Source of the DNA: Nocardioides salarius
Lineage (GTDB): Bacteria > Actinomycetota > Actinomycetes > Propionibacteriales > Nocardioidaceae
DNA: 64,000 bases
Direction: 5' to 3'
NCBI RefSeq assembly: GCF_016907435.1
Contig: NZ_JAFBBZ010000001.1
Coordinates: forward strand, 3,224,001-3,288,000
The notes beneath the pieces are model-generated. The model did no database searches. It was given only the letters and a program-made list of their open reading frames with translations, and was not told the origin of the DNA. Shown one piece after another: positions 51,784 through 60,568 of this stretch (its first letter is position 1; every line of letters starts with the position of its first letter). The position numbers were made by a program, and so were the translations under genes.

Positions 51784-53477
51784 TGGAATTCCTCGACCCT
51801 TTCATCCCCGAGCGCCTGGCCGGCACCGTCATCGCCGTCCAAGGGTCCGAAGCGACGGTGTCCCTGCCGTGGGCAGGCATGGCGCCGGTGTCGCTCTTCG
51901 GCCAGCCGGTCCTTCGCGGCGAGGTCGGGGAGTTCTTGCTCTTCGCATGCGGACCCTTCGCGATCTTCGGTCGACTGGTGACCCTCGAAGCACCGCGGAC
52001 CAAGCGGCCGGAAGCCAGCACGACACCTGGTGCCCAAGTCGCAACTGAGGTCTCCGGGACCGTCCAGCTCTTGGGGACGCTTCGGCTCAACGGAAAGTTC
52101 GCGCGCGGTTTGGAACGTCACCCCCGTGTCGGGGACCTCGCCTACGCCGCCGATGCTGACGCGATCCGCGCCGTGTTGTCGTCGGGGGTCGATGCAGACG
52201 GCGCGCGACTGCCCCTCGGCGTCCTGCGTGGCGGGCAGGACGTCGAGATCGACGTGCCGGCCGAGGTGTTGTTCGGTCGACATCTGGCCATAGTCGGATC
52301 CACCGGTGGTGGAAAGAGTTGGACACTGCAGACCCTGATGGAGCAGTCCGCAAAGGAGGGGGTGCGGATCCTGCTTCTGGATGCCACCGGTGAATTTGCC
52401 CCGCTCGATAATCTGGCCGACCACGTCTCTGTTGCGACATCGCCACCGGCGATCGGGTCTCAGGCCTCCCTGCCGCACCGTCAGCTCAGCGAGTCGGACA
52501 GGCGTGCGCTCCTGCGCCCATCGGCGGGAGCCCAGCTTCCGAAGCTTCGATCCGCCATTCGGTCGCTACGCCTTGCAAACGCGCTGGGAGAGGGGCACAG
52601 CCTGATTCAAGACGGGCTGCTCTATAAGGCCAACCGGCCGCGCAAGCCCTACTCGGATGCGTGCTTCGAGCATGCGGCAGTACTTGATGACCCCCAAGCC
52701 CCCTTCAACCTTCGGAAGCTCAGCCAGCAGGTGCCGCTCGAGTGCGTCTACGAGAACGACCAGCGCGAAGGGACAAGTTTCGGGAACTGGGCGATGAATG
52801 AACTCAGCTACTGCAACACGATGATCGCTCGGATCCTCGACCTCACCTCGACAGCCGAGGTCATGGACATCCTCGACCCGCATGACGCGTCGCCGTCGGA
52901 GTCAGTGCTTGATCTCGTTGACCAGTGGCTGGATAGCGAACCTTCCAAGAACATCCTGCGCATCTCGCTCGCCGACCTCACGTTCGAACACAACATGCGC
53001 GAGATCGTCGTGAACACCATCGGTCGCCACCTTCTTTCAAAAGCAAGAAAGGGCGCGTTCAATCCCCGACCCCTCGTTGTCGCAATTGATGAGGCGCATC
53101 AGTTCTTCGGGCAGGGCGTTGCGGACGAGTTTGTGGCAGCTTCTTTCGATTCGTTCGACCTCGTCGCGAAAGAAGGGCGCAAGTATGGGCTAGTGATCTG
53201 TATGGCGACCCAGCGTCCAGGCGATCTGCCCGCCGCAGTCCTTAGTCAGGCCGGCATGCTTTTGGTGCACAGGCTCACTGAGAGACGCGACCGTGAGCGC
53301 GTGGAGCAGGCAGCTTCCGAGCTGACGCTGGCGGCTACTCGGCTTCTCCCGGCACTGGTGCCGGGAGAGGCGCTAATCGTGGGTAGCGAATTCGCGGTAC
53401 CGGTTCCCGTCCGCATGCACCGACCACAACGGCCCCCGAAGTCCGATGGGCCTACTTTTTCGCGCACGCATCACTAG
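51783..53477 (+). CDS. HerA-like hexameric ATPase of a SIR2-HerA defence system
   Basis: 564 residues. The N-terminal beta-barrel (HAS-barrel-like, about 1-110) is followed by a HerA/FtsK-type RecA core: Walker A VGSTGGGKSWT (about 171-181), LLLDATGEF, Walker B VVAIDEAHQFF (about residue 430) and the sensor ATQRPGDLP. HerA proteins form hexameric translocases. Here it would assemble with the SIR2 NADase, as described for SIR2-HerA. One-base overlap with the SIR2 gene. A nuclease activity reported for some such complexes cannot be judged here. Confidence 0.93.
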   Translation: MEFLDPFIPERLAGTVIAVQGSEATVSLPWAGMAPVSLFGQPVLRGEVGEFLLFACGPFAIFGRLVTLEAPRTKRPEASTTPGAQVATEVSGTVQLLGTLRLNGKFARGLERHPRVGDLAYAADADAIRAVLSSGVDADGARLPLGVLRGGQDVEIDVPAEVLFGRHLAIVGSTGGGKSWTLQTLMEQSAKEGVRILLLDATGEFAPLDNLADHVSVATSPPAIGSQASLPHRQLSESDRRALLRPSAGAQLPKLRSAIRSLRLANALGEGHSLIQDGLLYKANRPRKPYSDACFEHAAVLDDPQAPFNLRKLSQQVPLECVYENDQREGTSFGNWAMNELSYCNTMIARILDLTSTAEVMDILDPHDASPSESVLDLVDQWLDSEPSKNILRISLADLTFEHNMREIVVNTIGRHLLSKARKGAFNPRPLVVAIDEAHQFFGQGVADEFVAASFDSFDLVAKEGRKYGLVICMATQRPGDLPAAVLSQAGMLLVHRLTERRDRERVEQAASELTLAATRLLPALVPGEALIVGSEFAVPVPVRMHRPQRPPKSDGPTFSRTHH

Positions 53478-53486
53478 CTATTGACT

Positions 53487-53525
53487 CAGCGAAGTCAGGG
53501 CGTATTCCAACGACAAGCTTCGCTG
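53487..53525. terminator. Weak hairpin after HerA gene
   Basis: CAGCGAAG (53487-53494) can pair with CTTCGCTG (53518-53525) across a 23-base loop, ten bases beyond the HerA stop. There is no T-run. A terminator role is tentative. Confidence 0.3.
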
Positions 53526-53550
53526 GCGGAGGATGTCAGGCATGGTGCCC

Positions 53551-53580
53551 GGAGCGCCGGAGCGCCGGAGCGCCGGAGCG
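53551..53580. repeat. Eight-base tandem repeat GGAGCGCC x 3.75
   Basis: A perfect run of three full GGAGCGCC units plus GGAGCG in the 261-base gap between the HerA gene and the DUF222/HNH gene. It marks the right edge of the low-GC island. Likely a slippage-prone tract. Confidence 0.85.
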
Positions 53581-53738
53581 ACGTGGCGGAGTGGACCCAG
53601 CCGCGAGGTCGACCGGCGCGTCATAGTGGGCGGTAGGACGCTGGTCCGCCGGGTCCGTTGTGCCTGAACTGATATCGCGTTCACGCAGGTCAGCGTGGGT
53701 GCGGCGGGACTGTCGGTGGCTGGTGCTTGAGTGGGTGC

Positions 53739-55052
53739 ATGCTGATCGAGACGGACCTCGCGGGTGGTCCGGTTCGGGTGGATGACCTGGACCGGGACTC
53801 GGTGCTGTGGTTCGCCGAGCAGGCCAAGGCACGCGAGGCCGCGGCGGCGTTGGCGGTGCTGCACGCGACGATCCGCTGGTGCGAGACCAACACCGTCGAG
53901 GACCCGAAGTGGGCGGCGGGGTTCGGGGAGGTCGGCGGCGACCTGGACTGCCCGGAGAAGATCGGTGGCGACGGGCGACCGATGGTCGCGGCGTTCTCCG
54001 CCGAACCCCTCGCCGCGGCGATGGAGATCTCCACGACCGCCGCCCTGACCCTGATGGCCGATGCGCTCGAGCTGGCGCACCGGCTGCCGCGGGTGATGGC
54101 ACGAGTCGAGGCCCTCGAGGTACCGGTGTGGCGCGCACGCAGCATCGCCCAAGCCACGTCCTCGCTCTCACCCGAGGCGGCGGCCTACGTCGACGCCGAG
54201 ATCGCCTCCCGCGCCCACCGAGTCGGGCCCGTGGTGCTGGCCCGGCTGGTCGAGACCGCCCGGGCTCGCTACGACACCGACGCCCACGAAGAGGCCGAAG
54301 AGTCCGCGCGGGAGTCGTGGGACGTGACGCTGACCCACGGCGACGGCCGCGACCAGCGGTGGTTGGGGACCTCGTGGATGGAGATCACCGGCGACACCGC
54401 CACCCTGGCCGACCTCCACGACCTGGTGGGGCGTACTGCCCACGACCTGCTGGCCATCCACCCCGACCTGCCCCTGGCCCGGCGCCGGGTGCTGGCGCTG
54501 CAGGTCATCGTCGACCGGGCCCGCGCCCACGGCGACAGCCCCGCACCGAGCCGGCCGTACAAGGCCTACGTGCACCTGACCGCGACCCCCGAGGGTGACA
54601 TCGCACCCCTGGGGCGGGTGGAGGACCTCGGCCCCGCGACCAGTGCGATGATCCGTGACTGGCTCACCGGCGCCCGGGTGACGGTGACGCCGGTGCTCGA
54701 CCCCGACCGCGGCGACCCCGTCGATGCCCACGACCCGCCGGAGTGGATGCGCGAGCTGGTCGTCCAGCGCGACCAGCACTGCGTCTTCCCCGACTGCCGC
54801 CGCCCCGCCAGGCGCTGCGACCTCGACCACATCAGTACCTGCATCGACCCCGCCCACGGCGGACCACCCGGCCAGACACATCCCGGCAACCTCGCCCCCT
54901 TGTGCAGACGACATCACCGGGCCAAGACCACCACCGACCCCACCAAGCAGTGGCGCTACCGACGCATGGACCACGGCCACTACACCTGGACCGGACCCCA
55001 GGACCAACGACTCGTCGTCGTCCCCGGCATCGGCACCTACTCACCCCTCTAA
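53739..55052 (+). CDS. DUF222/HNH (13E12-family) protein, copy 2
   Basis: 437 residues. N-terminal DUF222-like helical region, C-terminal HNH motif: CVFPDCRRPARRCDLDHI, then NLAPLCRRHHRAKT. This HNH is the canonical type and differs from copy 1 at 11162, so the two are not recent duplicates. The ATG is preferred to an in-frame TTG 12 bases upstream. It lies directly beyond the SIR2-HerA genes. 13E12-like loci are known integration sites, so it may mark the island edge. Confidence 0.92.
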   Translation: MLIETDLAGGPVRVDDLDRDSVLWFAEQAKAREAAAALAVLHATIRWCETNTVEDPKWAAGFGEVGGDLDCPEKIGGDGRPMVAAFSAEPLAAAMEISTTAALTLMADALELAHRLPRVMARVEALEVPVWRARSIAQATSSLSPEAAAYVDAEIASRAHRVGPVVLARLVETARARYDTDAHEEAEESARESWDVTLTHGDGRDQRWLGTSWMEITGDTATLADLHDLVGRTAHDLLAIHPDLPLARRRVLALQVIVDRARAHGDSPAPSRPYKAYVHLTATPEGDIAPLGRVEDLGPATSAMIRDWLTGARVTVTPVLDPDRGDPVDAHDPPEWMRELVVQRDQHCVFPDCRRPARRCDLDHISTCIDPAHGGPPGQTHPGNLAPLCRRHHRAKTTTDPTKQWRYRRMDHGHYTWTGPQDQRLVVVPGIGTYSPL

Positions 55053-55066
55053 GAGGAGGGGAGGGG

Positions 55067-55717
55067 CTACTGACGACCCATCATCCCGGCCTGCGACACC
55101 CCGGCGCGCGTGCCCGCTTCGGCCTTGGCGACGCTGGTCAGCCACCCCGACGTCGATGCGTTCGCCGTCGAGCTCCACGAGTGCATCGCCGCGTCGTCGG
55201 CGGCGTACCAGGGCACGTAGCGGTCGCCCACCCGCACCTGGCGCACGTCGGGCGCCTCGCCGTCGTCGAGGCGCACCGCGTCGTTGCGGCAGACCTCCAC
55301 CTCGCGCTCGGTGCCGTGCGGGGGAGTCCACGACACCGTCGTGACCGCCGGGCCGTGCTGGGGGTTGAAGAAGCACGGGCCGCGACGCTCCGGCAACGGC
55401 TCGTCGGCCCGCAGCGCCAGCACCGCCGCCCGGGCGTAGCGCCCCTTGTTCAACAGCTCCTCGACCGAGCCGACCTCCTGCACCGTCGACGCCCCCTCCA
55501 GCGCCGCCGCGGCCGCGGCGTACGCATCGAGCGCCTCCTGGTGGAAGTCGCGCACCTCGTGGCTGTGCGAGCCCTCGAGGTCGACGTCGAGCTCGGCGAC
55601 CTGCTCACCGAGCACCGTCACGTCCTCGCGCGCCAACCGCCTGGCCGAGCGGAACTCCTCGGCCGCCTGCAGCTCCCGCTCACGACGATCCCGACGGGCT
55701 CCCCACGGTGTCCTCAT
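55067..55717 (-). CDS. Conserved actinobacterial protein with CFFNPQHGPA motif
   Basis: 216 residues, probably cytosolic. An N-terminal coiled-coil-like region (10-90) is followed by CFFNPQHGPAVTTVSW and a second cysteine in VEVCRNDAVRL, a pattern I associate with the C-terminal part of some TPM-domain membrane proteins. Residues about 180-216 are Ala/Gly-rich. Function unknown. It follows the GyrI-like gene by 28 bases. Confidence 0.75.
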   Translation of the reverse strand: MRTPWGARRDRRERELQAAEEFRSARRLAREDVTVLGEQVAELDVDLEGSHSHEVRDFHQEALDAYAAAAAALEGASTVQEVGSVEELLNKGRYARAAVLALRADEPLPERRGPCFFNPQHGPAVTTVSWTPPHGTEREVEVCRNDAVRLDDGEAPDVRQVRVGDRYVPWYAADDAAMHSWSSTANASTSGWLTSVAKAEAGTRAGVSQAGMMGRQ

Positions 55718-55745
55718 GCCTCCTCTTTACCCTGCGTCCCCGATC

Positions 55746-56237
55746 TCATGCACCCCGGGCCACCGGCCAGCAGACCAGCGTGCGCCACTGCTGCGGGTCC
55801 GGCTCGGCCTCCGGGTCGCTCAGGTAGGACTCCCACGGCGGCCCCGCCGGCACCATGCCCTGCTCGCCCATCCACGACTCCATCGCGGCGTACGTCTCGA
55901 CGACCTTGTCGTAGGGGCCCGTGTGCAGCGCCTGCGCCACCTCGCCTCCTGGCAGCAGCAGGTCGTGCACCCCCTCCGCCTCGCCCGTGCCGCCCGTGGC
56001 CCCCGTCGCCGCCGAGACCGGGAAGCCCGCCTCGACCTCCACCGTCTCGCCCGGCATCGACGGGAACAGCCCGAACGGTGGGCCGACCAGGTCGACCCCC
56101 GCCGCCGCGGCCGCCGCCGGCACCGCCGAGAAGGCCCGCCCGAAGAGGCTCGGCAGGTCGGGCGGTGCGACGTCGCCGTGCACGGCGAGCGCGGGCTGCG
56201 GCGCCAGGGTGACGATCTCGACCGGTGAGGTGACCAT
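55746..56237 (-). CDS. GyrI-like small-molecule-binding domain protein
   Basis: 163 residues resembling the GyrI/AraC effector-binding fold: VEIVTLAPQPALAVHGDV at the N-terminus, then VEVEAGFPV and ALHTGPYDKVVETYAAMESW, and the late WESYLSDPEAEPDPQQW. No DNA-binding domain is attached. Such stand-alone domains bind or hydrolyse drug-like molecules. The start is the ATG giving a standard-length domain. Confidence 0.87.
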   Translation of the reverse strand: MVTSPVEIVTLAPQPALAVHGDVAPPDLPSLFGRAFSAVPAAAAAAGVDLVGPPFGLFPSMPGETVEVEAGFPVSAATGATGGTGEAEGVHDLLLPGGEVAQALHTGPYDKVVETYAAMESWMGEQGMVPAGPPWESYLSDPEAEPDPQQWRTLVCWPVARGA

Positions 56238-56328
56238 GCTCCAGCCTGCGCCTCGGGATCTCCCAAGACAACCAACCTGCGCCACCGCGCGTCGTACGCT
56301 GCACACTCCCGTCTCGAGAGGGCCCCCC

Positions 56329-57531
56329 ATGCCCCGTCGCACCGCGCTGCTCGCGCTCCCGCTGGCCGCGCTCCTGGCTACCGCCCCCACCACCCTCACC
56401 AGCACCGCCTCCGCCGCCCCCGAGCGCGACGAGCGCGCCGCCGACGTGGTGCTCGAGGGCCGCGGCTTCGGCCACGGCAAGGGCCTCTCGCAGTACGGCG
56501 CCCGGGCCGCGGCCGCGCAGGGCCGCACCCACCAGGAGATCCTCGACTTCTACTACCCGGGCACCCAGCGCGGCGGCGTCGCCGGCGACGTCGAGGTGCT
56601 GATCAGCGCCGACACCACCACCGACGTCAAGGTCCGGCCCGCCCGCGGTCTGCGGGTGCGCAGCGTCGCCACCGGCCGCAGCCGCTGGCTCGCGCGCCTG
56701 GCCCCCGACGCCCGCGCCTGGCGGATCACCTCGGCCACCCGAGGCCGCAGCAACGTCGAGGCCAAGGTCAAGGGCGGCTGGAGCCGCGTGCGCACCCTCG
56801 CCGGTGACGCCGAGCTGCTCGCCAAGGAGCCGCTCACCCTGCTCCTGCCCCGCGGTGCCCGGGCCACCTACCGCGGCGCGCTGCGCTCGGCCTCCACCGG
56901 CGCCGGCCGCGACCGCGACACCGTCAACGTCGTCGACTTCGAGGACTACCTGCGCGGCGTCGTGCCCGGCGAGGTCCCCGCCCTCTGGCCCACCGAGGCC
57001 GTGCGCGCCCAGGCCGTCGCCGCCCGCACCTACGCGGCGTACGAGCGCGACCACGCGCCCGCCGCCCGTCACTACGAGCTCTGCGACACCTCCGCCTGCC
57101 AGGTCTACCGCGGCGTCGACGCCGAGCACCCCGGCTCCGACGCCGCCGTGGCCGCCACCGTCGGCGTCGTCGTGACCGCCGACGGCGCCCCCGCCTTCAC
57201 CCAGTTCTCCGCCAGCAACGGCGGCTGGACCCGGGCCGGCTCCTTCCCCTACCTCCAGGCCGTCGAGGACCCCTGGGACACCGCCCCCGAGGCCCAGAAC
57301 CCGTACGCGCAGTGGAGCAGGACCCTCACGCCAGCCGTCCTCGAGAAGGTCTGGCCCGGCTCCGGCAGCTTCGTCTCCCTCGAGGTCGTCGCCCGCGACG
57401 GCAACGGCGCCTGGGGTGGGCGGGTGGTGCGCGTCGAGGTGACCTTCACCGGCGCCACCCGCAGCGCGACCGGCGACCAGTTCCGCAGCTGGCTGGGGCT
57501 GCGCTCCGACTGGTTCCGGCCGCAGCCCTAG
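56329..57531 (+). CDS. Secreted SpoIID/LytB-domain protein, paralogue 1
   Basis: 400 residues. Signal peptide about 1-29 (STASA-AP). The early GFGHGKGLSQYGARAAAAQG and late VDFEDYLRGVVPGEVPALWP, AVRAQAVAARTYAAY and CDTSACQVYRG define SpoIID/LytB, a family acting on peptidoglycan as lytic transglycosylase or amidase activator. It ends 10 bases from the convergent ABC-F stop. A clear paralogue lies on the other side of the ABC-F gene. Confidence 0.92.
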   Translation: MPRRTALLALPLAALLATAPTTLTSTASAAPERDERAADVVLEGRGFGHGKGLSQYGARAAAAQGRTHQEILDFYYPGTQRGGVAGDVEVLISADTTTDVKVRPARGLRVRSVATGRSRWLARLAPDARAWRITSATRGRSNVEAKVKGGWSRVRTLAGDAELLAKEPLTLLLPRGARATYRGALRSASTGAGRDRDTVNVVDFEDYLRGVVPGEVPALWPTEAVRAQAVAARTYAAYERDHAPAARHYELCDTSACQVYRGVDAEHPGSDAAVAATVGVVVTADGAPAFTQFSASNGGWTRAGSFPYLQAVEDPWDTAPEAQNPYAQWSRTLTPAVLEKVWPGSGSFVSLEVVARDGNGAWGGRVVRVEVTFTGATRSATGDQFRSWLGLRSDWFRPQP

Positions 57532-57541
57532 GGGCCGGCTC

Positions 57542-59203
57542 CTAGACGACGCCGACCGTGACCCGGCCGGCCTCGACGTGCCAGCGCTGGTCGAGGCGCA
57601 CCCCGGCCAGCAGCCGCCGGTCGTGCGAGACCAGCAGCAGCGCCCCGTCGTACGACGCCAGCGCCTGCTCGAGCTGCTCGATCGCCGGCAGGTCGAGGTG
57701 GTTGGTGGGCTCGTCGAGCACCAGCAGGTTGACCCCGCGCGCCTGCAGCAGCGCCATCGCCGCGCGAGTGCGCTCGCCGGGGGAGAGGCGGCCGACCACA
57801 GCGCCCACCTGGTCGGCCTTGAGGCCGAACTTCGCCAGCAGCGTGCGCACCTCGGCCTGGGTCATCTCGGGCACCGCCCGCTCGAACGCCTCACCCAGCG
57901 CCAAGTCGTGGTCGAGCCCGGTGCGGGCCTGGTCGATGACCCCCACGGCCACCGACGCCCCCAGCGACGCCGAGCCGCTGTCGGGCTCGGCCCAGCCCAG
58001 CAGCAGCCCCAGCAGCGTGGTCTTGCCGGCGCCGTTCGGCCCGGTCACGCCGATCCGGTCGCCCGCCTCGACCTGCAGCGAGACCGGCCCGAGCGTGAAG
58101 TCGCCCAGGCGACGCGTCGCCTCGTTGAGCGTGGCCACCACCGCGCTCGAGCGCGGCGCCGCCGCGATGTCGAACTGCAGGCGCCACTCCTTGCGCGGCT
58201 CCTCGACCTCGTCGAGCCGGGCGATGCGCGACTCCATCTGCCGCACCTTCTGCGCCTGCTTCTCCGAGGACTCCGTGGCCGCCTTGCGCCGGATCTTGTC
58301 GTTGTCGGGGCTCTTCTTCATCGCGTTGCGCACGCCCTGCGAGCTCCACTCGCGCTGGGTGCGCGCCCGCGCCACCAGGTCGGCCCGGGTGCCGGCGTAC
58401 TGCTCGTAGGCCTCGCGGGCGTGGCGCCGGGCGACCTCGCGCTCCTCGAGGAACGCCTCGTAGCCGCCGTCGTAGACGCTGACCTGGCCCTGGGCCAGGT
58501 CGAGCTCGACGACCCGGGTCACGCACCGGGCCAGGAACTCGCGGTCGTGCGAGACCAGCACCACCCCGCCCCGCAGCCCCTGCACGAAGGCCTCGAGCCG
58601 GGCCAGCCCGTCGAGGTCGAGGTCGTTGGTCGGCTCGTCGAGCAGCACCACGTCGAAGCGGCTCAGCAGCAGCGCCGCCAGCGCCGCGCGCGCCGCCTGC
58701 CCGCCCGACAGCGCGGTCATCGGCGTGGCGATGTCGACGTCGAGGCCGAGGTCGGCCAGCACCGGGCCGAGCCGGTCCTCCAGGTCGGGGGCGCCGCTGC
58801 CCAGCCAGCGGTCGAAGGCCACGCCGTAGGCGTCGTCGGCGCCGGGCTCGCCCGAGCCGAGCGCGCCGGCGGTGCGCTCCATCTCGGCGGTGGCCTCGGC
58901 CGCGCCCGTACGCCGGGCGACGTACTGCGCGACCGTCTCGCCCGGCACCCGCTCGTGCTCCTGCGGCAACCAGCCCACGAAGGCGTCCCTCGGCGCGCAG
59001 GCGACGCTGCCGGCGAGCGGTGTCGTGGCGCCGGCCAGCAGCCGCAGCAGCGTGGACTTGCCGGCACCGTTGGCGCCGACCACCCCGACCACGTCACCGG
59101 GGGCGACGGTCAGGTCGAGTCCCTCGAAGAGCACCCGGTGGCCGTGGCCGCCGGACAGGTCCTTGGCGACGAGGGTGGCGCTCACGGGCCGAGCGTAGGC
59201 CAT
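57542..59203 (-). CDS. ABC-F family ATPase
   Basis: 553 residues with two ABC domains and no membrane helices. Walker A GANGAGKST and GPNGAGKTT; signatures LSGGQAARAAL and LSPGERTRAAM (Pro replaces Gly); Walker B VVLLDEPTND and LLVLDEPTNH; and a charged linker (about 240-320) between them. ABC-F proteins act on the ribosome and some give antibiotic resistance. The ATG at 59203 lies just beyond a perfect 20-base palindrome containing its likely -10; a GTG at 59185 is an alternative start. Confidence 0.92.
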   Translation of the reverse strand: MAYARPVSATLVAKDLSGGHGHRVLFEGLDLTVAPGDVVGVVGANGAGKSTLLRLLAGATTPLAGSVACAPRDAFVGWLPQEHERVPGETVAQYVARRTGAAEATAEMERTAGALGSGEPGADDAYGVAFDRWLGSGAPDLEDRLGPVLADLGLDVDIATPMTALSGGQAARAALAALLLSRFDVVLLDEPTNDLDLDGLARLEAFVQGLRGGVVLVSHDREFLARCVTRVVELDLAQGQVSVYDGGYEAFLEEREVARRHAREAYEQYAGTRADLVARARTQREWSSQGVRNAMKKSPDNDKIRRKAATESSEKQAQKVRQMESRIARLDEVEEPRKEWRLQFDIAAAPRSSAVVATLNEATRRLGDFTLGPVSLQVEAGDRIGVTGPNGAGKTTLLGLLLGWAEPDSGSASLGASVAVGVIDQARTGLDHDLALGEAFERAVPEMTQAEVRTLLAKFGLKADQVGAVVGRLSPGERTRAAMALLQARGVNLLVLDEPTNHLDLPAIEQLEQALASYDGALLLVSHDRRLLAGVRLDQRWHVEAGRVTVGVV

Positions 59204-59210
59204 CGCCGTC

Positions 59211-59230
59211 GAACTACAGATCTGTAGTTC
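59211..59230. promoter_or_regulatory. Perfect 20-base palindrome before the ABC-F gene
   Basis: GAACTACAGA/TCTGTAGTTC is perfectly symmetrical and contains TGTAGT on both strands, usable as a -10 in either direction. On the minus strand this -10 would start transcription a few bases before the ABC-F ATG. It is likely a repressor operator, perhaps for a TetR or MarR protein not in the window. Confidence 0.75.
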
Positions 59231-59335
59231 CTCGCGGTCGATTGCACACCGCTGTGGCCCGTGGTGCGATGGGGGCTGGTGTGGTCACTCCAGCCACATC
59301 CTTCCCCCTCGTTCGGTGTCTTCCGGGAGTCCTCC

Positions 59336-60568
59336 ATGCGCGCTGCGCCGCTCTGCCTGCGGGCAGTGCTGCTGCCCGCGCTCGCCCTCGCCCTGGTGTC
59401 GGTCGGCGCGCCCCCGGCCGTGGCCGCGAAGGACTCCTGGAAGGTGCCCGCGAAGGCGAGCATCACCGTGCGCGGCCACGGCTTCGGGCACGGCCACGGC
59501 ATGTCGCAGCACGGCGCCGAGGGCGCGGCGCGACGCGGGCTGAGCGCCGCGAAGATCCTGGACTTCTACTACCCGGGCACCACCGCGGGGAAGCGCGGCG
59601 GACGGGTCAGCGTGCTGATCTCGGCCGACACCACCGACGACCTCGTGGTCCGCAGCCGCGACGGGCTGCGCGTGCGCGACCTCGGCTCCGGCGCCACCAC
59701 CCGGCTGCCGACGAAGATCGGCGGCCGCACGCCCGCGCTGTGGCGGGTGCGGCAGAACCACCGCGACCGCACCCGCGTCTCGTGGCGCACCTCCGCCGGC
59801 GGCAAGGGCTCCTGGACCAAGTGGCGCGACCTCAAGGGCCACGGCGAGCTCAGCGCCGGCAACGCGCCGGTCACCCTGGTCACCCCCTCCGGCGACCGCG
59901 CCTACCGCGGCCGGCTGCGCGCGCTGCCGCCCAGCGCCGGCTCGAAGGCACGCGACACCGTCAACAAGCTGCGCCTCGACGACTACCTGCGCGGCGTCGT
60001 GCCGCTCGAGATCCCCGCGTCGTGGAGCCCGGCCGCCGTGCGCGCCCAGGCGGTCGCCGCCCGCAGCTACGCCGTCTTCGAGCGGCGCACCCCGCGCGCG
60101 GCGCACTACCAGCTCTGCGACACCTCCTCCTGCCAGGTCTACGGCGGGGTGCGCGCCGAGCAGCCGGGCTCCGACGCCGCCGTGCGCGCCACCGCCAAGC
60201 AGGTGCGCCTCGCCGACGGCCAGGCCGCCTTCACCCAGTTCTCCTCCAGCAGCGGCGGCTGGACCGCCGCCGGCTCGCGGTCCTACCTGCGCGCCAAGCC
60301 CGACCCGTACGACGACTGGGCCGGCAACCCGCACCACGACTGGTCGGTGACCCTCACCGACGGGCGCCTCGAGAGCGCGTTCCCCGCCGTCGGCGACCTG
60401 CGCTCGATCAAGGTCCTCGACCGCGACGGCAACGGCCAGTGGGGCGGGCGGGTGCGCTCGGTGCGCCTGGCCGGCACCCGCGGCACGGTCACGGTGAGCG
60501 GTGACGCCCTGCGCTTCGGGCTGGGGCTGAAGTCGCCGTGGGTGACGTTCCGGGTGCGCGCGCGCTGA
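59336..60568 (+). CDS. Secreted SpoIID/LytB-domain protein, paralogue 2
   Basis: 410 residues. Signal peptide about 1-30 (AVAA-KD). GHGFGHGHGMSQHGAEGAARRG, LDDYLRGVVPLEIPASW, AVRAQAVAARSYAVF and CDTSSCQVYGG follow the same order as the paralogue at 56329. GGGAG precedes the ATG. Its last 80 bases overlap the end of the convergent BenE gene, an unusually long overlap. Confidence 0.92.
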   Translation: MRAAPLCLRAVLLPALALALVSVGAPPAVAAKDSWKVPAKASITVRGHGFGHGHGMSQHGAEGAARRGLSAAKILDFYYPGTTAGKRGGRVSVLISADTTDDLVVRSRDGLRVRDLGSGATTRLPTKIGGRTPALWRVRQNHRDRTRVSWRTSAGGKGSWTKWRDLKGHGELSAGNAPVTLVTPSGDRAYRGRLRALPPSAGSKARDTVNKLRLDDYLRGVVPLEIPASWSPAAVRAQAVAARSYAVFERRTPRAAHYQLCDTSSCQVYGGVRAEQPGSDAAVRATAKQVRLADGQAAFTQFSSSSGGWTAAGSRSYLRAKPDPYDDWAGNPHHDWSVTLTDGRLESAFPAVGDLRSIKVLDRDGNGQWGGRVRSVRLAGTRGTVTVSGDALRFGLGLKSPWVTFRVRAR

